A stretch of 7,905 bases of DNA from positions 1-7,905 of the forward strand of contig JAUYDD010000161.1 of NCBI GenBank assembly GCA_030704765.1. Direction: 5' to 3'. Under the pieces are notes generated by a model, which worked only from the letters and a program-made list of their open reading frames with translations, was not told where the DNA came from and did not search any database. The stretch is from Nanobdellota archaeon. GTDB taxonomy: Archaea > Nanobdellota > Nanobdellia > Pacearchaeales > GW2011-AR1. How positions within the stretch are numbered: position 1 is the first letter of the stretch; each line of letters begins with the position of its first letter. The position numbers and the translations under genes were made by a program. Below, one piece after another: positions 1-6,184 of this stretch.

Positions 1-6
1 TTTTTG

Positions 7-40
7 CCACAGCTAAAAAATCGCCTGCTGGCGAGTGTGG
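7..40 (-). other. GC-rich bulged stem-loop at the left window edge
   Basis: An outer 5-bp stem (CCACA at 7-11 with TGTGG at 36-40) encloses an inner 5-bp stem (TCGCC at 21-25 with GGCGA at 30-34) with a four-base loop. An A-rich bulge lies at 12-20. Roughly half of bases 6-55 are G or C, far above the surrounding AT-rich DNA, which is typical of a structured RNA in such a genome. On the minus strand it lies directly downstream of the structured repeat at 56-138 and ends in CAAAAA, so it may be the 3' part of the same transcript. I do not recognise an RNA family, and the strand is inferred from the neighbouring repeat. Confidence 0.4.
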
Positions 41-55
41 TTTGATTGGCCCTTG

Positions 56-138
56 TTTTTAGGATGCTCGAGAATTGAAAACTGTAACATTTGCTACGAC
101 CACATGATAAATCATGAGGTTTTCAATTCTCGACATAA
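56..138 (-). repeat. Structured repeat, left copy (candidate non-coding RNA)
   Basis: Read on the minus strand, a perfect 15-bp outer stem (68-82 with 119-133) encloses two hairpins. The first (100-119) has a TTTA loop. The second is GTAGC-AAAT-GTTAC (84-97); it pairs fully on the minus strand only, using one G-U pair, which favours the minus strand as the RNA sense. The outer stem is followed by GCATCCTAAAAA (67 down to 56). A homologous copy lies at 7763-7899 in the opposite orientation. It shares the TTATGTCG lead-in, the AATTGAAAACCTCAT core, the TTTA loop and the same 12-base end, and the stems differ by compensatory changes. It could be a non-coding RNA, a mobile-element end or an intergenic repeat; it matches no family I can name. 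Confidence 0.65.
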
Positions 139-140
139 TA

Positions 141-168
141 ATTTTACGGATACAATTCCGTATGAAAT
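141..168. other. Short hairpin between the repeat and the regulator gene
   Basis: TACGGA (145-150) pairs with TCCGTA (157-162) across a six-base loop. ATTT (141-144) extends the stem with AAAT (165-168), leaving a two-base bulge. It lies downstream of the regulator's stop codon and just upstream, in minus-strand sense, of the structured repeat. It could help end the regulator transcript, but no T-run follows it closely enough to call it a terminator. Confidence 0.3.
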
Positions 169-234
169 TTACAAAGGGTTATAGATAAAGAGTAGACTAA
201 GGGTGCAAAGACCAATATTAATAGAGGACAAATC

Positions 235-984
235 TCACTTCTTTGCGATTTTCCATAAATGATTAAAATAAGCCTTCATTTCATTAGCAACAGAAATATT
301 TTTTATTTCTATTACATAATGTTTATCAGAAGTTAATGAAAAAGAAAGATAATCTCCATAGATTATTGTAGTGGTATCCGAAGGAATGTTATCCAAAAAT
401 CTATTTTCTCCAAAAATCTCGTACTGTTTAATAAATTTATTTCCTCTTAATTTTAGAGACCATATCGCTCTAAACGTACCTTGTTTATAGGTTTTGGCTT
501 TTTTTATTTCTTTGATTATTTTTCCAATAAAAGTATTAAAATAAAAATCTTCAGGAGGTCCATTTCCAATCATAATTACTTCTTTTATTCTTTTCTCGCT
601 TATTAATTGCAATAAATTAAAATTAAATTCCTTTGCTCCAGAATCTCCTTCAAAGATTCTTACGTTTAGATTCTCTTCCTTTTGCATTTTCCTAATTTCA
701 GAGACAAGCGAAATAAGCAAATCCTCTTTATTCTTCAATCCAGAAATAACTGCGCTTAGGTCATTTGAACAATAATAATAAGTTTTAGCAATATATTGCC
801 TTGAAACAAACCCTTTTTCTATTAATTTATCAAGAATATAGTATGTTGTTGACCTATGAAAACCAGATTCTTTAGCAATTTTGTAACCGGTTAGTTTAAC
901 ATTTTTTACTAATATTGAATAAAGTTTTATCTCTTTTTCATCTAAGCCATACTCCTTTAAAATGGAGAATAAATTTTCATTCAT
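235..984 (-). CDS. TrmB-family transcriptional regulator
   Basis: A 249-residue DNA-binding regulator of the archaeal TrmB type. Residues about 5-75 form a winged helix-turn-helix: the run from DEKEIKLYSIL through TGYKIAKESGFHRSTTYYILDKL to EKGFV is the usual TrmB layout, with the recognition helix at about 43-55. A charged helix at about 84-104 may be the dimerising coiled coil. Residues about 107-249 (beginning NVRIFEGDSGAKE) resemble the TrmB effector region, but I see no clear ligand-binding residues, so sugar sensing should not be assumed. There is no signal peptide or membrane segment. The start is well placed, with a TATA-like box about 26 nt upstream. The gene is divergent from the M28 peptidase with 95 bp between starts, so self-regulation or control of the peptidase is a reasonable inference. 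Confidence 0.85.
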   Translation of the reverse strand: MNENLFSILKEYGLDEKEIKLYSILVKNVKLTGYKIAKESGFHRSTTYYILDKLIEKGFVSRQYIAKTYYYCSNDLSAVISGLKNKEDLLISLVSEIRKMQKEENLNVRIFEGDSGAKEFNFNLLQLISEKRIKEVIMIGNGPPEDFYFNTFIGKIIKEIKKAKTYKQGTFRAIWSLKLRGNKFIKQYEIFGENRFLDNIPSDTTTIIYGDYLSFSLTSDKHYVIEIKNISVANEMKAYFNHLWKIAKK

Positions 985-1004
985 TTACAATAAAGGGAAA
1001 ATAG

Positions 1005-1015
1005 ATATTAATAAA
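1005..1015 (-). promoter_or_regulatory. TATA-like promoter of the regulator gene
   Basis: On the minus strand the sequence TTTATTAATAT is centred about 26 nt before the ATG at 984. In archaea this puts the transcription start at or next to the start codon, so the mRNA is probably leaderless. No Shine-Dalgarno sequence is visible ahead of the ATG. Confidence 0.5.
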
Positions 1016-1025
1016 TCTTTGTAAT

Positions 1026-1046
1026 AGTAGAATATTTTAGACTACT
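1026..1046. promoter_or_regulatory. Inverted repeat, possible operator in the divergent promoter region
   Basis: AGTAG (1026-1030) and CTACT (1042-1046) are inverted arms 11 bp apart, in the middle of the regulator-peptidase intergenic region and touching the peptidase TATA box. This is where an operator for a divergently encoded regulator would sit. The arms are short in AT-rich DNA, so chance is possible, and binding by the neighbouring TrmB-like protein is inference only. Confidence 0.3.
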
Positions 1047-1058
1047 TTAATATTTAAA
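1046..1058 (+). promoter_or_regulatory. TATA-like promoter of the M28 peptidase gene
   Basis: TTTAATATTTAAA is centred about 27-28 nt before the ATG at 1080, matching the archaeal TATA position for a leaderless transcript. No Shine-Dalgarno sequence is present before the start. Confidence 0.55.
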
Positions 1059-1079
1059 GAAACACCTTGATTATTTATC

Positions 1080-1922
1080 ATGGATATAAGCAAATTTTTT
1101 TCAGCAGACATTTACGAAATGGTTCAACAAATAGAAGGAACAGATAAGCTGAAAAGAAAAGAAAATTTAGAATTTTTAGTAGAATTAACTCAATTTAGGA
1201 ATTTAGTAACACATATTGAAAATCAAGAATATTCAAGTGGTCAAAATTTATACTTTTCTTTAGGAAACTCTCCTTACATTGGAATTGGAAGCCATTATGA
1301 TGTTGTAGAAAATTCTCCAGGAGCAAACGATAATGCCTCTGCAGTTGCAGTAACAATTGATGTGTTAAGAAAAATAAAAGAAAATCCTTTAAGAAATCTA
1401 GGAGTAAAGGGCTTCTTTTTTGATGAAGAAGAATTGGGATTAATCGGTTCTAGAGCTTATGTTGAAAGATATGGTATAAATGACTTATTAGGGGTATATA
1501 ATATGGAATTAGTAGGTAATGGCAATATTTTGGCCCTATGGTCTGTGGACGAAAAACAAGATACTTTATTGTTAAGAACATTAGAATCTGAAGCAAGAAA
1601 AAAAGGTATTCAAACAATTAGATTTCCAAGAATAATTGCAAATACTGCTGACCATATGAGTTTTAGAAAAAAAGGTTTAGAAGATTCCTTTACATTAACA
1701 ATGATAACTGAAGAAGATTTGAAAATGGCACCATTGTATTATCAAGCATTAAATCAGGGATTTTCACCAGATGAATTATGGGAAATTACGGAAAAGGCTC
1801 CTGTTTTCAAACACTATCACAAACCTACAGATACCTCCGAACATATTGATTCTAAAACTTTAGAGTTAGTATCAGATTTATTGTATAATTCTATTCGTAC
1901 CATTGATGAAAATTACAAATAA
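1080..1922 (+). CDS. M28-family zinc peptidase (aminopeptidase-like)
   Basis: A 280-residue metallopeptidase of family M28, whose members usually act as di-zinc aminopeptidases or carboxypeptidases. All expected metal and catalytic positions are visible: His72 and Asp74 in GSHYDVV, Asp84 in GANDNAS, the Glu117-Glu118 pair in DEEELGLIGS (base and ligand), Glu143 in NMELVG where many relatives have Asp, and His247 in HYHKPTDT. The ADHMSF motif at 190-195 is also typical. Residues 1-60 are a charged helical region, not a signal peptide, and no membrane segment is seen, so it should act in the cytoplasm, perhaps in peptide turnover. The ATG fits a TATA box about 27 nt upstream. It is divergent from a TrmB-like regulator. 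The substrate cannot be deduced. Confidence 0.88.
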   Translation: MDISKFFSADIYEMVQQIEGTDKLKRKENLEFLVELTQFRNLVTHIENQEYSSGQNLYFSLGNSPYIGIGSHYDVVENSPGANDNASAVAVTIDVLRKIKENPLRNLGVKGFFFDEEELGLIGSRAYVERYGINDLLGVYNMELVGNGNILALWSVDEKQDTLLLRTLESEARKKGIQTIRFPRIIANTADHMSFRKKGLEDSFTLTMITEEDLKMAPLYYQALNQGFSPDELWEITEKAPVFKHYHKPTDTSEHIDSKTLELVSDLLYNSIRTIDENYK

Positions 1923-1926
1923 AATA

Positions 1927-2049
1927 ATGAAAGCCGTCTTTAAATATCCAACATCTCCCTCATTTTCATATGACAAGAAATCAAAATATGGTTTGAAAGG
2001 AATCAAATATTTAATAAGTCCAGGAATCTCAAATATGTATGATACTTGA
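1927..2049 (+). CDS. Possible small ORF, 40 codons (doubtful)
   Basis: An ATG five bases after the peptidase stop opens 40 codons, starting MKAVFKYPTSP and ending SNMYDT. The frame runs across the whole intergenic region and overlaps the first 11 bases of the permease gene in another frame. The stretch is lysine-, serine- and tyrosine-rich with no recognisable domain. It also contains the likely permease promoter, which argues against a gene. It could be a coupled small protein of the peptidase transcript or a chance ORF; I favour chance. Confidence 0.15.
   Translation: MKAVFKYPTSPSFSYDKKSKYGLKGIKYLISPGISNMYDT
2005..2016 (+). promoter_or_regulatory. TATA-like promoter of the TctA/DUF112 gene
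   Basis: AAATATTTAATA is centred about 28 nt before the ATG at 2039, consistent with a leaderless transcript. This suggests the permease has its own promoter and does not depend on read-through from the peptidase gene. Confidence 0.5.
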
Positions 2050-3241
2050 GCTCATCATAGCACTCACCGTCGGTATATGCATAGGCACTTTCACAGGCCT
2101 CCTGCCTGGTCTTCATATAAATCTTGTTTCAACAATTTTACTAGCATCATCTCCAATTCTATTAGCAATAACTTCTCCAATATCACTTGTAGTATTTATT
2201 GTAGCTTTATCTATCACCCATACTTTTGTTGATTTTATTCCATCTATTTTTTTAGGTGCGCCAAATGAAGATACAGCCCTATCAATTCTTCCAGGACATC
2301 AGATGCTTTTAGAAGGAAAGGGTTTTGAAGCAGTAATAATCACACTTTATGGCTGCTTGGCATCTATCCCTATAATATTTATATTAACGCCTATTTTTAT
2401 TTTTTCATTATCTAAAATATATCCTTATGTCTTAAGGATTATGCCTTTGATTTTGATTCTTATATCATTCTATCTTATAATCACTGAAAAGAAAAAATTA
2501 ATTGCATTATTGATTTTTATTTTATCTGGATTTTTAGGAATAGCTGTTTTAAATATAAGCATAGATGAACCGCTCCTTCCTTTGTTTTCAGGATTGTTCG
2601 GTGCATCTGGTTTATTTCTAAGTATAAACCAAAAAACTAAGATACCTGTCCAAGAGATTAAAAAAATAAAACATATAAGATTAGAAAAAGAATCTTTTTC
2701 AAAATCAATGATATCCTCGATTTTGACAAGCCCATTTACCTCTTTTCTTCCAGGATTAGGTTCATCACAATCAGCATTGATTGCGACACAAATATCAGGA
2801 AAAACTTCTGAAAAAGAATTCTTATTTATTATAGGCATAATAAATCCAATAGTCATGGCTCTTTCATTTGTGACTCTTTATTCTATCAATAAGACCAGAA
2901 CTGGTGCTGCTGTTGCAGTTTCAAAACTAATACCTAAATTAACTATCCAGGAATTAATTATAATATTAACAGTAATTACCCTGACATCCATAATTGTTTT
3001 TATTATTTCTATAAATCTTGCAAAATTTTTCTCTATATATATCTATAAAATAGACTATTCCAAATTGTCAATATTGATATTGGTTTTCTTAATATCTTTT
3101 ATAATCTACTTTTCAGGATTCATAGGTCTGCTGGTATTTTTTATATCAGCTAATCTTGGAATCTTCTGTATTTTATCAGGAATTAAAAGAACAGAATTAA
3201 TGGGATGCCTGCTTATTCCTACAATTTTGTATTATTTATAA
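2039..3241 (+). CDS. TctA/DUF112-family membrane permease-like protein
   Basis: A 400-residue, very hydrophobic protein with about ten to twelve likely membrane segments. It matches the TctA family (PF01970), whose archaeal members are often labelled DUF112. The key motifs are a GTFTGLLPGLH loop near residues 16-26, PNEDTALSILPGHQMLLEGKG at about 75-95, and a second FLPGLGSSQSALIA loop at about 236-249. The two PGL/PGLG loops suggest an internal duplication. A cytoplasmic charged loop lies at about 198-222. Bacterial TctA works with the small TctB and a periplasmic binder TctC for tricarboxylates; neither partner is encoded nearby, and archaeal members seem to stand alone, so the substrate is unknown. 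The ATG at 2039 begins the first membrane helix and follows a TATA box. The gene converges on purA with a 9-bp gap. Confidence 0.82.
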   Translation: MILELIIALTVGICIGTFTGLLPGLHINLVSTILLASSPILLAITSPISLVVFIVALSITHTFVDFIPSIFLGAPNEDTALSILPGHQMLLEGKGFEAVIITLYGCLASIPIIFILTPIFIFSLSKIYPYVLRIMPLILILISFYLIITEKKKLIALLIFILSGFLGIAVLNISIDEPLLPLFSGLFGASGLFLSINQKTKIPVQEIKKIKHIRLEKESFSKSMISSILTSPFTSFLPGLGSSQSALIATQISGKTSEKEFLFIIGIINPIVMALSFVTLYSINKTRTGAAVAVSKLIPKLTIQELIIILTVITLTSIIVFIISINLAKFFSIYIYKIDYSKLSILILVFLISFIIYFSGFIGLLVFFISANLGIFCILSGIKRTELMGCLLIPTILYYL

Positions 3242-3243
3242 AA

Positions 3244-3251
3244 CTCTTTTT
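3244..3251 (+). terminator. T-rich terminator after the permease gene
   Basis: CTCTTTTT begins two bases after the permease stop codon. Archaeal RNA polymerase commonly ends at short T-runs without a hairpin, and the convergent purA stop lies immediately beyond, so termination here is expected. Confidence 0.4.
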
Positions 3252-4495
3252 CAATAACAATAAATCATTTGATCTCTTCTTTTTCCAACACCAACTGTTG
3301 TTATAGGAACTCCTAAATACTCCTTAATTCTTTCAACATATTTTCTAGCATTATTTGGCATGTCCTGTAATTTCCTGCAATTACTAGTATCAGTTTTCCA
3401 GCCAGGAAGTGTTTCATATAAAGGAATGCATTTATTTAAATCTAAAACCGGAAAATAATCTAATTTTTTTTCACCTAAACTATAACCAGTGCAAACCTTG
3501 ATTTCATCTTCATCATCTAAAACATCTAATTTAGCTAATGAAACTTCAGTGATTCCATTGACTCTCACAGCATAATCAGCTGCAAATAAATCCAACCATC
3601 CACATCTTCTAGGTCTGTTTGTTACAGTTCCAAATTCACCACCTATTTCCCTTAATCTATCTCCAATTTCATTATCTTGTTCAGTTGGAAAAGGGCCGTT
3701 ACCAACTCTTGTTGTATATGCTTTTAATACTCCAATAGTCCTATGAAAATCAATCCTAGCACCAGCACCAATATAAGCAGCTCCTATTGTTGTATTAGAA
3801 CTTGTAACAAAAGGATAAGTTCCTAAATCTTTATCTAACAAAGTTCCTTGAGCACCTTCAAAAAGTAATTTTCCATTATTTCTTAAAATTAATCCTTGAA
3901 TATCTTTACTAACAAAGCTAAGTATTTGTTCTCTTGTTTTTAATAATTCATCCAAAACATCTGAAGCATCTAATGATTCAGCATTATAAAATCCAAGAGT
4001 ATGATTAGCAATTCTTGTGTTTTCTCTAACTTGAGTTTCTAATTTATTTACATCAAATAAATCATTAACTAATAATCCACTTCTTGCACTTTTGTCAGAA
4101 TAAGTAGGTCCAATTCCTCTGCCTGTTGTCCCAACTCTGGCACCAATAATAGAATCTAACTTTCTTTGATAACTAGTTGTTAAATTAGCTAAATTAGAAA
4201 TTACAAAATTTCCAGGATCAACTTCAACACCTTTCTCCTTTAATTCATCAATTTCTTTAATTAAACCTGCAGGGTCTACAGCAACGCAATTCCCAATCAC
4301 GCACAACTTTCTGCTTATTATGCCCGATGGAATTAAACGAAAAGCATATTTTTTATCACCTACAACAACAGTATGTCCTGCATTTCCACCTCCCTGATAT
4401 CTTACAACAACATCATGAGTTCCTGAAAGTATATCTACAAGTTTTCCTTTTGATTCATCTCCCCATTGCATTCCAATTACAATTGTATTTACCAT
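3251..4495 (-). CDS. purA: Adenylosuccinate synthetase
   Basis: Catalyses GTP-dependent joining of aspartate to IMP, the first step from IMP to AMP, in the cytoplasm. Family motifs are clear: QWGDE near the start, GGNAGHT with the catalytic His41, GTTGRGIGPTYSDK at about 123-135, LFEGAQGTLLD at about 211-221, AYTTRVGNGPFPTE, TNRPRRCGW, ETLPGWKTD, and VGVGKRRDQ near the C-terminus. At 414 residues it is the long bacterial-type form rather than the shorter (about 340-residue) form of many archaea. I chose the ATG at 4495 because MVNTIVIGMQWGDE is the usual N-terminus and gives E. coli numbering (Asp13, Lys16, His41). An in-frame ATG at 4510 would add five residues and overlap guaB. It starts one base after the guaB stop, so translation is probably coupled. 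One oddity: Gly15 of GDEGKGK is Ser. Confidence 0.95.
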   Translation of the reverse strand: MVNTIVIGMQWGDESKGKLVDILSGTHDVVVRYQGGGNAGHTVVVGDKKYAFRLIPSGIISRKLCVIGNCVAVDPAGLIKEIDELKEKGVEVDPGNFVISNLANLTTSYQRKLDSIIGARVGTTGRGIGPTYSDKSARSGLLVNDLFDVNKLETQVRENTRIANHTLGFYNAESLDASDVLDELLKTREQILSFVSKDIQGLILRNNGKLLFEGAQGTLLDKDLGTYPFVTSSNTTIGAAYIGAGARIDFHRTIGVLKAYTTRVGNGPFPTEQDNEIGDRLREIGGEFGTVTNRPRRCGWLDLFAADYAVRVNGITEVSLAKLDVLDDEDEIKVCTGYSLGEKKLDYFPVLDLNKCIPLYETLPGWKTDTSNCRKLQDMPNNARKYVERIKEYLGVPITTVGVGKRRDQMIYCY

Positions 4496-4496
4496 T

Positions 4497-6038
4497 TTAT
4501 TCCATATCATTTACCTCTATATCATGAGGCAACATATCTTTTGAAGTTGCACGAGAGGCTTTTTCAAGAATTGCTTTTTCTCTAAAACTTTCTAAATCAT
4601 GAGCTCCTGCATTTGAAATTGTTGTCCTAATATATCTTGCATCTCTTTCAACCCAAGGTTTAAGTCTTCCTCTATAAGGAACTTTGCCAGCAACTCCTTC
4701 AATAGTAGAACCTGCAAGAGTTGAATGGCCATATCTTTCAATAACTCTTTCAGGATCAGCATTATCATCAGATAATTTTCTTCTAAAATCTATACCATAC
4801 ATTGAAACTAATCTTGCTTTTGGATGTCCTTCTCCCCAAGTTTCAACCCATTTCATTAATGCTTCTTCAGAAGTAGGTTTATTATCAGCATCTAGTTTTC
4901 TTCCAGCTGCTTCAAAAAACCTATTAAAATAATTTCCCATCATAATTAAATCTGCAAAAGCTAATGCAACAGTCCTTACATGATTGGTTTCCAATCCTCC
5001 ATCTAAAACTAAGTTCACATATTTTCCTTTTTCTCTATTATAATCATCTCTTGCTCTTGCTAATTCTCTTGCAACTGTCATTTGCCCTCTTCCATTACCC
5101 CTTCCTGTTTCTGAAGAACCTGTTTGGCATATTGACCCAACTCCCATGCCTCCAATTAAATAATCAGCTCCAGCTTCTGCAAACCTTATGAAATGTTTTC
5201 CTCTAATAATATTGCCAATACCAAAGGGTTTATCTCTAAATTCCCTGCTTTCTTTTGCATATTTAAGAATTTCAAGAGCATCATCAAAACAAGCATTAGA
5301 ACTATCAATACACAAAGTATCTACTTGAGGTCCCCATGTTTCTAATTCTTTTTTCCAATCTCCTCTTGTGCTAACAGCAATTCCAATAAAATTCGTATCA
5401 TATTTTTGCAAAAAAGCTAATTTTTGAAGAATCATATTTTCATTAACAATTGGAACAAATCTTCTTTTACCACTAGATAAAATTCTTTTAATCTCACCTA
5501 CATCCTCGCAATTTACTAAATAGCGAATTCCATTTGAAGAATCTTCATTTGATAATCTGTACATAACTTCTGTTACAGGTGTCCATGGAGGAGTTAAAAG
5601 AGGTTTATTTGGATCATGAACATAAATTCCATCTAATTTAGACATTCTATCCATAATTGGAATAACAGAATGGCCTATTCTTTCTACAATATTAACAATC
5701 TCTTCAAGAGCAGATCCAGGAGGAGCAGATACAGGATCTATTATAAATTCAACATCGCCTTTTTTCAAGCGAGCTTTTATATTTTCATCAATAATTTTTT
5801 GTTTATCTTCATCTCTTAAACTTCTTGGAATCATTGTTAAAATACCCTCCCTTCCAGCACTAACAGCTATTTCAGGACCAACAATACATTGCATTCTTGA
5901 AATCATATAAGGATATTGTAAAGTAATAGGGCCCAATGTTGATGTTAAAGATACTTCTTCTGGCTTAGCACAAATCCAACCAGTTAAAATTAAATATTCT
6001 CTTAAACTATCAGAAGTTGTTTTGCTAATTCCTGCCAT
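4497..6038 (-). CDS. guaB: IMP dehydrogenase, long divergent subfamily, with CBS domains
   Basis: Oxidises IMP to XMP with NAD+, the first step towards GMP. The 513-residue protein has a split TIM barrel (about 10-95 and 210-513) with a CBS-pair insertion at about 96-208, usually a nucleotide-sensing regulatory module. Visible motifs are CIDSS (243-247), GIGNI (273-277), the active-site loop GVGSICQT with nucleophile Cys304, DGG (346-348), IMMGNYF (365-371), a flap Arg435-Tyr436 pair and EGVAGKVPYRG (447-457). The Arg-Tyr pair supports dehydrogenase rather than GMP reductase activity. The YF-RF, WGEGHPKAR and C-terminal ATSKDMLPHDIE features resemble a roughly 500-residue IMPDH type that I recall from clostridia, so a bacterial origin is plausible. 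The loop after Cys304 carries extra residues (GSSETGRGNGRGQ). The ATG has a TATA box about 24 nt upstream, and purA follows one base after the stop. Confidence 0.93.
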   Translation of the reverse strand: MAGISKTTSDSLREYLILTGWICAKPEEVSLTSTLGPITLQYPYMISRMQCIVGPEIAVSAGREGILTMIPRSLRDEDKQKIIDENIKARLKKGDVEFIIDPVSAPPGSALEEIVNIVERIGHSVIPIMDRMSKLDGIYVHDPNKPLLTPPWTPVTEVMYRLSNEDSSNGIRYLVNCEDVGEIKRILSSGKRRFVPIVNENMILQKLAFLQKYDTNFIGIAVSTRGDWKKELETWGPQVDTLCIDSSNACFDDALEILKYAKESREFRDKPFGIGNIIRGKHFIRFAEAGADYLIGGMGVGSICQTGSSETGRGNGRGQMTVARELARARDDYNREKGKYVNLVLDGGLETNHVRTVALAFADLIMMGNYFNRFFEAAGRKLDADNKPTSEEALMKWVETWGEGHPKARLVSMYGIDFRRKLSDDNADPERVIERYGHSTLAGSTIEGVAGKVPYRGRLKPWVERDARYIRTTISNAGAHDLESFREKAILEKASRATSKDMLPHDIEVNDME

Positions 6039-6054
6039 TAATTACAATGAAAAA

Positions 6055-6067
6055 TTAAATTTTTAAG
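6055..6067 (-). promoter_or_regulatory. TATA-like promoter of guaB-purA
   Basis: On the minus strand CTTAAAAATTTAA is centred about 24 nt before the guaB ATG at 6038, again fitting a leaderless start. It implies that guaB-purA can be transcribed independently of the upstream PurF-like gene, which is 146 bp away. Confidence 0.45.
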
Positions 6068-6081
6068 CATTGTTATAATGC
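6067..6081. promoter_or_regulatory. Inverted repeat next to the guaB promoter, possible operator
   Basis: GCATT (6067-6071) and AATGC (6077-6081) are inverted arms with a five-base centre, abutting the upstream edge of the guaB TATA-like box. The position suits a regulator site or BRE-proximal element. A weak hairpin with no function is equally possible. Confidence 0.25.
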
Positions 6082-6126
6082 AACTTATATTTATCAGTTT
6101 AAACAAAAGTAATTTTTTAGTATTGT

Positions 6127-6132
6127 AAAAAA
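6127..6132 (-). terminator. T-run terminator after the PurF-like gene
   Basis: On the minus strand a run of six T lies about 53 nt past the stop codon of the PurF-like gene, with other T-rich stretches near it. This is enough for archaeal factor-independent termination, though partial read-through into guaB would still give an operon. Confidence 0.3.
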
Positions 6133-6184
6133 TATTTAGACACTATATTTATATATTTTCAGATGATTCGTTAAATTAATTTAG

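Noticed and set aside
1..50. tRNA gene in the GC-rich edge
   Set aside because: The stems do not fit a cloverleaf: there is no T-arm consensus and no 7-bp acceptor stem.
68..133. CRISPR repeat, suggested by the GAATTGAAAAC motif
   Set aside because: The motif occurs as arms of one inverted repeat at each window end, not as regularly spaced direct repeats with unique spacers, and no cas gene is present.
2470..2856. 128-codon open frame on the minus strand inside the permease gene
   Set aside because: It is antisense to a clear TctA-family protein, has no recognisable domain, and its length follows from AT-rich hydrophobic codons on the other strand.
4496..4510. Upstream ATG start for purA at 4510
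   Set aside because: It would add five residues (MIWNK) not found at the usual PurA N-terminus and overlap guaB. The ATG at 4495 gives the family-typical start and numbering.
4327..5191. Short plus-strand open frames (4327-4527, 4684-4932, 4964-5191)
   Set aside because: They lie antisense to purA and guaB, show low-complexity Leu/His/Ser-rich translations, and have no promoter or ribosome site.
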